From: CAVVYJ01 sp963752495
GTDB taxonomy: Bacteria > Pseudomonadota > Gammaproteobacteria > Burkholderiales > Methylophilaceae
DNA length: 64,000 nt
NCBI GenBank assembly: GCA_963752495.1
Contig: CAVVYJ010000002.1
Coordinates: 744,001-808,000 of the forward strand
Direction of reading: 5' to 3'
Shown: positions 55,543 to 63,316 of the stretch, in pieces
Layout of the letters: every line of letters begins with the position of its first letter
How positions within the stretch are numbered: position 1 is the first letter of the stretch
The notes under the pieces: model-generated
What the model was told of the DNA's origin: nothing
Database searches by the model: none
What the model saw: the letters and a program-made list of their open reading frames with translations, nothing else
Program-made: the position numbers and the translations under genes

Positions 55543-56286
55543 TTAACACATGTGTTGACCGCCATTGATAGCAACGTTAGCGCCTGTAATAAAAGCGGCA
55601 TCTTCCGAAGCAAGATAAGACACAAGTTTGGCAATTTCTTCTGGCTTACCCAATCGCCCAACCGGAATGCCTGAAACGATTTGAGCACGAATCTCTTCTT
55701 GAATTGCCATCACCATTTCAGTACCAATGTAACCAGGTGAAATTGTATTCACTGTGATACCTTTTGCGGCAGTTTCTTGTGCTAAAGCCTTAGTAAAGCC
55801 ATGCATGCCGGCCTTTGCTGCTGAGTAATTGGTTTGCCCAAATTGCCCTTTTTGGCCGTTGATAGAAGAAATATTAATTACACGCCCCCAGCCAGCAGCT
55901 AACATATCGTCGATTACCTGACGCGTGACATTGAATACGCTATTAAGGTTGATATTTAGAACCGCCATCCAATTTTCTATTGGCATCTTTTTAAACATGC
56001 CGTCTTTGGTAATGCCGGCGTTATTGACCAAAACAGCTACTGGACCTACATCTGCTTTAATTTTGGCCATCATAGCGACGCAAGAGTCGAAATTTGAAAC
56101 ATCAGCCTCTGCAGTATGCATGTCATAACCAGCTGCACGTTGCTCTGCAAGCCATGCCTTAGCTTTGTCTGCTTCAGCTGAAATGTGGTTAGCAACTACC
56201 GTATAGCCATCTTTAGCTAGTTGCTGACAAATACATGTACCAATACCACCTGTGCCACCCGTTACTAGCGCTATACGCTTACTCAT
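55543..56286 (-). CDS. phaB: Acetoacetyl-CoA reductase
   Basis: NADPH-dependent SDR that makes (R)-3-hydroxybutyryl-CoA. VTGGTGGIGTCICQQL is the cofactor loop, NNAGITKDGMFKKM and NISSINGQKGQFGQTNYSAAKAG (Ser, Tyr, Lys catalytic) follow, and the C-terminus is GANVAINGGQHMC, all typical of PhaB. 247 residues. 44 bases after phaA in the same direction. Confidence 0.95.
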   Translation of the reverse strand: MSKRIALVTGGTGGIGTCICQQLAKDGYTVVANHISAEADKAKAWLAEQRAAGYDMHTAEADVSNFDSCVAMMAKIKADVGPVAVLVNNAGITKDGMFKKMPIENWMAVLNINLNSVFNVTRQVIDDMLAAGWGRVINISSINGQKGQFGQTNYSAAKAGMHGFTKALAQETAAKGITVNTISPGYIGTEMVMAIQEEIRAQIVSGIPVGRLGKPEEIAKLVSYLASEDAAFITGANVAINGGQHMC

Positions 56287-56330
56287 GTTTCATTCTCCTA
56301 GTTACAAATTGAATAATTTTAAATTTTAAG

Positions 56331-57506
56331 TTATCGCTCAATCGCTAATGCAACACCCATGCCGCCGCCAATACATAATGAAGCTAGACCTTTTTTGGAA
56401 TCTCGCTTAATCATTTCATGTATTAATGTCACAAGTACTCTAGCGCCAGATGCACCGATTGGGTGGCCAATGGCGATAGCACCGCCATTGACATTAATTT
56501 TAGAGGTATCCCAGCCCATGTCCTTATTTACCGCGAGGGCTTGAGCTGCAAATGCTTCGTTAATTTCCATTAAGTCCAGATCGTTGATATCCCATCCGGC
56601 TTTTTTCAAACAGGCTTTAGAGGCTGAAACTGGGCCTATGCCCATGATGCTTGGATCTACACCAGAAGAAGCGTAAGCCTTGACTTGCGCCAGCACCTTT
56701 AAACCAAGTGATTTTGCTTTTGATGCACTCATCAGCATGACCATAGCTGCACCGTCATTAAGTCCAGAAGCGTTGCCGGCAGTGACTGTGCCTTCTTTGT
56801 CAAAAGCCGGACGTAGACTGGTCATTGACTCTAGTGTGCTTCCGTGCCGTGGGTATTCATCTGTATCTACGACGATGTCACCTTTTTTACTTTTGATGGT
56901 AAAAGGCACGATTTCGTCTTTGAATTTACCCGCATTTTGTGCAGCCTCAGCCTTGTTTTGCGAGGCGCAAGCAAATTCATCTTGCTCAAGGCGGCTTATA
57001 CCATATGCCTTAGCCACATTTTCGGCAGTTGTGCCCATATGATAATTGTTATAAACATCCCATAGACCGTCGACAATCATGCTGTCGATCAATTTAGCAT
57101 CACCCATGCGGAAGCCGTTACGAGAGCCATTTAACACATGTGGTGAAAGGCTCATATTCTCTTGCCCCCCAGCAATTACTATCTCGGCGTCCCCACATTT
57201 AATTGCCTGAACTCCGAGCATCACAGCTTTTAGGCTAGAACCACACACTTTGTTTATAGTTAACGCAGAAACCTCATGAGGAAGCCCCGCCTTGATTACT
57301 GATTGGCGAGCTGGATTTTGCCCAACACCGGCAGTTAGTACTTGCCCGAGAATAACTTCACTAATTTGATCGCCAGTAACCCCGGTTTTTTCTAACAAAG
57401 CTTGGATAACTGCAGCACCAAGTTCAGTTGCCGATGTGTTATTGAAAGCACCATTGAACTTACCAACAGCAGTTCTTGCTGCGGCAACAATTACTACGTC
57501 CTCCAT
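56331..57506 (-). CDS. phaA: Acetyl-CoA acetyltransferase (beta-ketothiolase)
   Basis: Condenses two acetyl-CoA to acetoacetyl-CoA, the first step of PHA synthesis. INKVCGSSLKAVMLG carries the nucleophile Cys (about residue 88), MEINEAFAAQALAV, GGAIAIGHPIGASGARV the catalytic His and SLCIGGGMGVA the second Cys. 391 residues. Strong RBS (AGGAGAATCC). It is followed by phaB. Confidence 0.95.
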   Translation of the reverse strand: MEDVVIVAAARTAVGKFNGAFNNTSATELGAAVIQALLEKTGVTGDQISEVILGQVLTAGVGQNPARQSVIKAGLPHEVSALTINKVCGSSLKAVMLGVQAIKCGDAEIVIAGGQENMSLSPHVLNGSRNGFRMGDAKLIDSMIVDGLWDVYNNYHMGTTAENVAKAYGISRLEQDEFACASQNKAEAAQNAGKFKDEIVPFTIKSKKGDIVVDTDEYPRHGSTLESMTSLRPAFDKEGTVTAGNASGLNDGAAMVMLMSASKAKSLGLKVLAQVKAYASSGVDPSIMGIGPVSASKACLKKAGWDINDLDLMEINEAFAAQALAVNKDMGWDTSKINVNGGAIAIGHPIGASGARVLVTLIHEMIKRDSKKGLASLCIGGGMGVALAIER

Positions 57507-57580
57507 AGGATTCTCCTCAGTTGAATTCTCTGTATATAATTTTTTTAAAAAACTATCTGGCCTTACTAAATCTCAGTGCC

Positions 57581-59557
57581 TTATCGCACCACTTCTTTCA
57601 GTTGCTCCAGAATTGCTGGGTTATCCAAAGTAGAAATATCTGAAGTGATTTCCTCGCCTTTGGCTAAACTGCGTAAAAGCCTGCGCATAATCTTGCCGCT
57701 GCGGGTTTTGGGTAAGTTGTCACCAAAACGAATTTCATCTGGTTTGGCAATCGGACCAATTTCCTTACCTACCCATTCGCGCAAGGTCGCAACAATCTTC
57801 TTCGCCTCATCACCTTCAGGGCGTTTGCCTTTGAGAACCACATAAGCAACCACGGATTCACCTTTAATATCATGCGGTTTTCCCACGACTGCAGCTTCAG
57901 CAACGAGCGGGTTAGCCACTAACGCAGACTCAATCTCCATGGTTCCCATACGATGACCAGAAACGTTAAGTACGTCATCAATGCGACCGATGATGGTGAA
58001 GTTGCCAGTGACAGCATCGCGCACTGCGCCATCGCCGGCTAAATAGGTTTTACCACCTAAATCAATAGGGTAGTAGCTCGCTTTAAAGCGTTCAGGGTCT
58101 TTGTATATCGTACGAATCATGGAAGGCCATGGTTTTTTAATTACTAACAAGCCGCCTGTGCCCCAAGGCACGTCATTGCCCGTTTCGTCCACAACATCAA
58201 TATCAATTCCTGGGAAGGGCAACGTACAAGAACCAGGCACGAGAGGTGTTGCGCCCGGTAGCGGTGTAATGACATGACCTCCTGTTTCGGTTTGCCAGAA
58301 GGTATCCACAATCGGACAACGGCTACCTCCGATATTCTCGTAATACCACATCCATGCTTCTGGGTTAATTGGCTCGCCTACAGAACCGAGTAAGCGCAGG
58401 CTACTCAAATTATGTTTGCTTGGGTGTGTCTCAGGATCAGTCTCACCCGCTTTAATGAGCGAACGAATAGCAGTGGGTGCGGTGTAGAAAATCGAAACTT
58501 TATGTTTTTCAATCATCTGCCAAAAGCGACCGGCATTCGGATAAGTAGGGATTCCTTCAAAGATGATTTGTGTGACGCCCATTGCTAATGGACCATAAGC
58601 CACATAGCTATGCCCTGTAATCCAACCCACGTCGGCGGTGCACCAGAATACATCTTCTGGCTTGACATCAAAGGTCCAGCGCATGGTGTTCATGGCATGT
58701 AGCAAATAGCCGGCCGCGCTGTGTTGCACGCCTTTAGGTTTACCGGTTGAACCAGAGGTGTAGAGTAAGAAAAGAGGGTGCTCTGCACCCACCATCACTG
58801 GTGGACATTCATTGGCTTGACCAGCGATTAAGTCGTCCCAAGTCATATCACGCGCATTCCAAGCGACCTCCATACCAGTGCGTTTAAACACCACGACTTT
58901 TTCTACACTTTCGCAACCCTCCATGCTGAGCGCTTCATCAACGGCCGTCTTCATGGGCAGTGCTTTACCTCCCCTAAACTGGCCATCTGAAGTGATGATG
59001 ACACGGGCTGCTGTGTCGGCAATACGTTCTTGTAAACTTTTGGCAGAGAACCCGCCAAATACAACCGTATGGGTGAGCCCTAAGCGCGCGCACGCTTGCA
59101 TGGCAATCACTGCTTCAATGCCCATGGGTAAGTAAACCATGACGCGGTCACCTACATTAAGATTAAGCGTTTTTAAGCCATTAGCAAACTGGCATACTTG
59201 ATGATAGAGCTCTTTGTAACTAAGAGTTGTGACATCGCCATTGTCCGCTTCAAAAATAATGGCTGTTTTATTTGGGATGGTGTTGAGGTGCTTATCTAAA
59301 CAGTTAGCAGAAATATTAAGCTCGCCGTCTTCGAACCACTTATAAAACGGCGCTTCAGTTTCGTTGAGTGTTTGCGTAAAAGGTTTGTGCCAAACCAATA
59401 ACTCACGAGCTAGCTTAGCCCAAAATCCTTCATAATCCGCAGCCACTTCAGCACAAAGCTTATGGTACTCAGCCATACCGGAAACAAAGGCCTTTTGTTT
59501 AAATGCTTCAGATGGCTCAAACACACGTTTTTCTTGTAAAACAGACTTAATTGACAT
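57581..59557 (-). CDS. acs: Acetyl-CoA synthetase
   Basis: Activates acetate to acetyl-CoA through acetyl-AMP. LFLLYTSGSTGKPKGVQHS is the AMP loop, VDTFWQTETGGH the acyl site and PKTRSGKIMRRLLRSLAKGE the C-terminal Lys that is acetylated in Acs. 658 residues. RBS GGGGAG. It lies 74 bases upstream of phaA in the same direction, so acetate can feed directly into PHA formation. Confidence 0.96.
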   Translation of the reverse strand: MSIKSVLQEKRVFEPSEAFKQKAFVSGMAEYHKLCAEVAADYEGFWAKLARELLVWHKPFTQTLNETEAPFYKWFEDGELNISANCLDKHLNTIPNKTAIIFEADNGDVTTLSYKELYHQVCQFANGLKTLNLNVGDRVMVYLPMGIEAVIAMQACARLGLTHTVVFGGFSAKSLQERIADTAARVIITSDGQFRGGKALPMKTAVDEALSMEGCESVEKVVVFKRTGMEVAWNARDMTWDDLIAGQANECPPVMVGAEHPLFLLYTSGSTGKPKGVQHSAAGYLLHAMNTMRWTFDVKPEDVFWCTADVGWITGHSYVAYGPLAMGVTQIIFEGIPTYPNAGRFWQMIEKHKVSIFYTAPTAIRSLIKAGETDPETHPSKHNLSSLRLLGSVGEPINPEAWMWYYENIGGSRCPIVDTFWQTETGGHVITPLPGATPLVPGSCTLPFPGIDIDVVDETGNDVPWGTGGLLVIKKPWPSMIRTIYKDPERFKASYYPIDLGGKTYLAGDGAVRDAVTGNFTIIGRIDDVLNVSGHRMGTMEIESALVANPLVAEAAVVGKPHDIKGESVVAYVVLKGKRPEGDEAKKIVATLREWVGKEIGPIAKPDEIRFGDNLPKTRSGKIMRRLLRSLAKGEEITSDISTLDNPAILEQLKEVVR

Positions 59558-59723
59558 GTTAAACTCCCCACATTATTTACTCAGAACATTTAGAGTGTCG
59601 AACTATTTATCTAGTTATTTTTATACATTGATGATACATGAAATTATTATATTAATACTTTATAAACGAATCTAATTTAATTAAATTATTCCTTTATAAA
59701 CATATAGTTACATAAGTACTACC

Positions 59724-59767
59724 AATGTAAAACATTTGTAGTTAGAATCCAATATAAAACATTGGAT
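59724..59767. promoter_or_regulatory. Pair of related dyads upstream of acs
   Basis: AATGT-AAA-ACATT (59724-59736) and ATCCAAT-ATAAAAC-ATTGGAT (59747-59767) are inverted repeats of similar sequence (CCAATRTAAAACATT), 23 bases apart centre to centre, about 165-210 bases before the acs start. They may be activator sites. No binding protein can be named. Confidence 0.35.
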
Positions 59768-60151
59768 CTGCTAAAAATATCAACATTGCCAATCTCTTTG
59801 AGTGCTGATTTATTACGAATGAATCATTATTTCGAAATAAAATGGCATCCCCACCAATATCGCCTAAGAGTTTAATATCGTCTTTGACCCAGATGGAATC
59901 AAGATTATTAACTCGCGTTACCGTCAACCAGCAACTTTACTTCCGTCATCACGTCACAAGGCGACTGAATTCAGGCTTTAGCTAGTATTGAGCTACACAA
60001 GTCGAGAATCACTGAATCGGCCTGCAGTTAGGCGCACTCTCGAGTTTATGGATGTTGCAGTCTGACGCATAAAGCATCGAGAGGCGTGGACGTAAGCTAC
60101 ATTTCATAAACAAAACTCAGCAAATCAATTCTACAGGCAAGTATTATATAA

Positions 60152-60202
60152 ACACTTTTTTCAAAGTGTCAACATATATCTTATGTCTTATATAAGATAT
60201 AT
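60152..60202. promoter_or_regulatory. Two adjacent perfect inverted repeats
   Basis: ACACTTT-TTTC-AAAGTGT (60152-60169) and ATATATCTTAT-GTCTTAT-ATAAGATATAT (60174-60202; 11-bp arms). Located in AT-rich DNA between acs and the 60-codon gene. They look like operators, or a hairpin near the end of a lost gene. Confidence 0.35.
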
Positions 60203-60491
60203 GTAATGCAAGACGGACTTTTACCTGCTATCCTTTGGTGTTGGCATATAATTAAGCAGAGATGCATTTATTAAAATCCGCAATTGATTTGTGGAGAGGG
60301 CAATCAATCCCAGCTAAAAACAGAAAAAAAGTTCGCTTGGTCTCGCTAGTTGATGTTTAGAGCTCAGTAATAAAAACATCTAGTTTATGCATATGCACAT
60401 CAATTGTGCATATAACTGTATTAATTATTACTTTAATTTGTAAAAAAATGTAATTTAAATAACAAATTCAATTGGTTATAGAATAATAAAC

Positions 60492-60509
60492 TTGGCATAA
60501 TGTTTGCAT
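60492..60509 (+). promoter_or_regulatory. Sigma54-type promoter before the 60-codon gene
   Basis: TTGGCATAATGTTTGCAT has the -24 GG (60494-60495) and -12 GC (60506-60507) at the exact 12-base register of sigma54 promoters, close to the consensus TGGCAC-N5-TTGC. The transcript would begin near 60518, before the inverted repeat GTTACC...GGTAAC (60524-60552 approximately) and the small gene. AT-rich DNA upstream could hold an IHF site. Prediction only. Confidence 0.55.
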
Positions 60510-60636
60510 TAAAGTAATAAGCGTTACCTTAGAGAGATAAAGTAACGGTAACTATATGACCGCATTGGCTAATAGTAATTATGCGCATTGATTGTTTTAC
60601 AAGGTTTTTGCATTAGTACATAAAGGAGAGATTGAA

Positions 60637-60819
60637 ATGATGGAGTATCTCAATACTTATAATGAGTTTTGGATTAGATATGGAGCTTATTGCTACCAAA
60701 CAATGTTTGGGGTTTTTAATAATTTTGTATTGCCTGAAATTGGGGAAAACAAAATGACTGAAATCCGCATTCAGGGAGATTGTCCAAACGAATGGCAGAC
60801 CGGAGAGATGACCTTGTAA
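60637..60819 (+). CDS. Small hypothetical protein (60 residues)
   Basis: The ATG at 60637 has a good RBS (AAAGGAGAGATTGAA) and a sigma54-type promoter 130 bases upstream, so it is likely a real gene. The sequence starts MMEYLNTYNEFWIRYGAYCYQTMFGVFNNF, aromatic and amphipathic, with an acidic, polar C-terminus. I do not recognise a family. Being inside the PHA region and rich in aromatic residues, it could be a granule-binding peptide; this is speculation. Confidence 0.55.
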   Translation: MMEYLNTYNEFWIRYGAYCYQTMFGVFNNFVLPEIGENKMTEIRIQGDCPNEWQTGEMTL

Positions 60820-60864
60820 ATCGGCCTTTTGGGATTGCAAAATAGTTTGGAAAAACTGGCAACA

Positions 60865-60910
60865 TCTAGGGGACGAGGGGTCGTAGGCTCAAATCCTGCC
60901 GTGCCCACTA
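60865..60910 (+). repeat. Degenerate copy of the tRNA-Pro 3' half (att-like)
   Basis: TCTAGGGGACGAGGGG... matches the last 46 bases of the tRNA-Pro gene at 51511-51556 in 39 of 46 positions without gaps, including the T loop CTCAAATCCTGCCGT. The 5' half of a tRNA is missing. It is followed by a terminator, as would be the original end of a tRNA gene. It marks the probable right end of an island between 51.56 and 60.9 kb. Confidence 0.8.
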
Positions 60911-60924
60911 ATTTTTATTGACCA

Positions 60925-60949
60925 AGCTCAAGTGATTGGGCTTTTTTTT
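60925..60949 (+). terminator. Terminator behind the tRNA-Pro remnant
   Basis: AGCTCAA-GTGA-TTGGGCT (one T:G pair) followed by an eight-T tract. It is probably the native terminator of the ancestral tRNA-Pro and now ends the transcript of the 60-codon gene. Confidence 0.85.
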
Positions 60950-60968
60950 CGTCTATAATCTTCGCTGG

Positions 60969-61044
60969 TGGTAGGGGATGCGAGGTTCGAACTCGCGACA
61001 AACGGATTAAGAGTCCGCTGCTCTACCAACTGAGCTAATCCCCC
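60969..61044 (-). tRNA. tRNA-Lys (CTT)
   Basis: 76 bases on the minus strand with encoded CCA. Acceptor GGGGGAT/ATCCCCT (G1:T72 wobble), D arm TTAGCTCAGTTGGTAGAGC, anticodon loop CTCTTAA with CTT, T loop GTTCGAACC. Confidence 0.95.
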
Positions 61045-61104
61045 ATTACAATGTCAGATTATAAGGCTCAAAGCCAAATTCGTGAACCATTAAAAGAGTT
61101 ATTA

Positions 61105-62751
61105 ATGCGCATAAACAATATTCAAACACAGCCGTTTTCTGATCAAAAGCCCGGCACATCGGGCTTGCGTAAAAAAGTGAAGGTTTTTCAGCAGGCGCAC
61201 TACTTAGAAAATTTTGTGCAGAGTATTTTTGATACGCTTGAGCTGCCAAAAAGCGCAACGCTAACGTTGGGTGGCGATGGGCGTTATTACAATGCCCAGG
61301 CGATACAAATCATCATCAAAATGGCGGCAGCAAACGGTTTTGAGTGCGTCGTTGTTGGGCAGGGCGGTATTTTATCCACGCCCGCAGCATCACACATCAT
61401 TCGCAAATATCAAACATTCGGCGGCATCATACTCTCAGCCAGCCATAACCCTGCTGGCCCAGAAGATGATTTTGGTATTAAGTACAACACAGCTAATGGT
61501 GGCCCTGCACCTGAAAAAATTACCGAAGCCATATTTGCAAAATCTAAACAAATCGCCGCTTATAAAATTGCTGACATTGCCGACTTTGACATCAACAAGC
61601 TTGGTGTAACAAAAATCGACGATTTTACTTTGCAAGTGATAAACCCTGTTGCCGACTACGCAGATTTAATGGCAACTATGTTTGATTTTGCTGCGATTAA
61701 AAAGCTTGTCACGACAGATTTCAGCACTAAATTTGATGGCATGCATGCGGTTACTGGGCCTTATGCGAAAGAAATTTTTATTAATCGTTTAGGCGCGCCG
61801 GAAACTAGTTTGATGAATTGTGAAGTGAGTGAAACCTTTGGAGGTGGGCATCCCGATCCGAATCTCACTTATGCGCATGATTTGGTTGATATTTTGTATG
61901 CGCGGGAGGTGAGTGGAAAGTCCACGCCAGATTTTGGAGCAGCATCAGATGGTGACGGTGACCGTAATATGATTTTAGGCAAAGGTTTTTTTGTTACGCC
62001 TTCTGATAGCTTGGCCATCATTGCTGCTAATGCCACGCTCATTCCGGCTTATAAACAAGGTGTTGCAGGCGTAGCGCGCAGCATGCCTACTAGCGGGGCG
62101 GTGGATAGAGTTGCGCAAAAGCTCAATATACCTTGTTATGAAACGCCAACAGGTTGGAAGTTTTTCGGCAACCTGATGGATGCTGATAAAGTGACGTTGT
62201 GCGGTGAAGAAAGTTTTGGCACAGGTTCGAACCATGTGCGCGAGAAAGATGGCTTATGGGCAGTACTTTGCTGGTTGAATATTATCGCGGCTAGGCAACA
62301 AAGCGTTGAGGATATAGTAAAAGCGCATTGGGCAGAATTTGGTCGTAATGTCTATTCGCGACATGATTACGAGAATATTCCAACCGATGCTGCCAATAGC
62401 GTTATTACGCATTTGCGTAGTAATTTTGGTGAAATGACAGGTAAAACTTTTGGACGCTATACGGTTAAAGTTTGCGATGATTTTAGTTATACCGATCCGA
62501 TTGATGGCTCGCTTAGCACCAAACAAGGGTTGCGTGTGTTATTTACAGATGGCTCGCGAATTGTATTCAGGCTTTCGGGTACTGGCACAGAAGGCGCCAC
62601 AATACGTATCTATCTTGAGGCGTATGAGCCTGATGTCACGAAACACCATTTGGATGCGCAGGATGCATTAAGTGAGATGATACAAATCGCTTTGCAGATT
62701 TCGCAACTGAAGGAAAGAACCGGTCGAGATAAACCGACAGTCATTACTTAG
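61105..62751 (+). CDS. pgm: Phosphoglucomutase, alpha-D-glucose phosphate-specific
   Basis: Interconverts glucose 1-phosphate and glucose 6-phosphate for glycogen and sugar nucleotides. GTSGLRKKVK at the N-terminus, ILSASHNPAGPEDDFGIKYN with the phosphoserine, AASDGDGDRNMILG as the metal loop, CGEESFGTGSNHVREKDG for sugar binding and FRLSGTGTEGATIRIYLE for phosphate. The start is the ATG at 61105 (MRINNIQTQPF); upstream codons towards the tRNA lack support. 548 residues. Confidence 0.95.
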   Translation: MRINNIQTQPFSDQKPGTSGLRKKVKVFQQAHYLENFVQSIFDTLELPKSATLTLGGDGRYYNAQAIQIIIKMAAANGFECVVVGQGGILSTPAASHIIRKYQTFGGIILSASHNPAGPEDDFGIKYNTANGGPAPEKITEAIFAKSKQIAAYKIADIADFDINKLGVTKIDDFTLQVINPVADYADLMATMFDFAAIKKLVTTDFSTKFDGMHAVTGPYAKEIFINRLGAPETSLMNCEVSETFGGGHPDPNLTYAHDLVDILYAREVSGKSTPDFGAASDGDGDRNMILGKGFFVTPSDSLAIIAANATLIPAYKQGVAGVARSMPTSGAVDRVAQKLNIPCYETPTGWKFFGNLMDADKVTLCGEESFGTGSNHVREKDGLWAVLCWLNIIAARQQSVEDIVKAHWAEFGRNVYSRHDYENIPTDAANSVITHLRSNFGEMTGKTFGRYTVKVCDDFSYTDPIDGSLSTKQGLRVLFTDGSRIVFRLSGTGTEGATIRIYLEAYEPDVTKHHLDAQDALSEMIQIALQISQLKERTGRDKPTVIT

Positions 62752-62816
62752 AGCTAGCAGGAGAAATATAAAGACAATGCCAGAAGGCTTATAGATATTA
62801 GCTTGCAGGGCATGTT

Positions 62817-63299
62817 TTAGTCGTTATTCGTTACTTGTTTAATCGTCATTTCGCCTTTATACAAGCGCACATCCATGCGTCCTAAAAAACTCATGCCAAG
62901 GAGCACGTCGCCTTCTAGGCCGGGTGCAATCATGGCAGAAACATTTTTAGCTTCTACGCCACCCAATTGAATAGTGTTAAGGCGTACCATATAGCCGATA
63001 CTGTCCCCATTGGCGGTATTGGTGCGTATTGCATCAATGCTTTTGAGGTTGAGTTTATCGGCGACCCTTTGTGAAATCGCAACTCCTGTTGCGCCGGTAT
63101 CCACCAGCACATCCACCTTTTCACCATTAATAAGCGCTTCCGAGCGGTAATGGCCATCCAAACCACGCTTAAGCACAACCTCGCTATTTTTTCCAAGGCT
63201 TTCTAGTTTATTGGGGTTTTGAATGTTTTCTACCAGATAGTAAATGAGTGCTGCCAGGCATAGCCAAATAAACGCCATCACTAAATTTTGCCTGGACAT
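62817..63299 (-). CDS. Retropepsin-like aspartyl protease, clan AA, membrane anchored
   Basis: 160 residues. One transmembrane helix at 8-24 (MAFIWLCLAALIYYLVE), then a single retropepsin-like domain with the catalytic motif VDVLVDTGATGVAIS and the flap/second motif GLEGDVLLGMSFLGRMDVRLYKGEMTI. Resembles the TIGR02281 family of proteobacteria. Active as a dimer; the substrate is not known. Directly after the hexose-phosphate mutase gene. Confidence 0.88.
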   Translation of the reverse strand: MSRQNLVMAFIWLCLAALIYYLVENIQNPNKLESLGKNSEVVLKRGLDGHYRSEALINGEKVDVLVDTGATGVAISQRVADKLNLKSIDAIRTNTANGDSIGYMVRLNTIQLGGVEAKNVSAMIAPGLEGDVLLGMSFLGRMDVRLYKGEMTIKQVTNND

Positions 63300-63316
63300 T
63301 ATGAGTAATTTTTTAG

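Larger units (their letters stand above)
59558..60491. other. Long intergenic region upstream of acs
   Basis: Over 900 bases with no supportable gene. 59580-59760 is AT-rich promoter DNA of acs. 59940-60130 has coding-like composition but stops in all frames and may be gene debris. 60140-60490 is AT-rich again. Dyads are listed separately. A 61-codon minus-strand frame at 59742-59927 has no RBS or recognisable fold and is not called. Confidence 0.5.

Noticed and set aside
59742..59927. 61-codon minus-strand ORF near the acs promoter
   Set aside because: No RBS, no recognisable domain, and it overlaps the dyads upstream of acs.
51557..60900. Integrase or transposase in the PHA region that would prove mobility
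   Set aside because: None found in any frame; the gene-free stretches have no recognisable recombinase peptide. The island idea rests on the tRNA copy and gene content alone.
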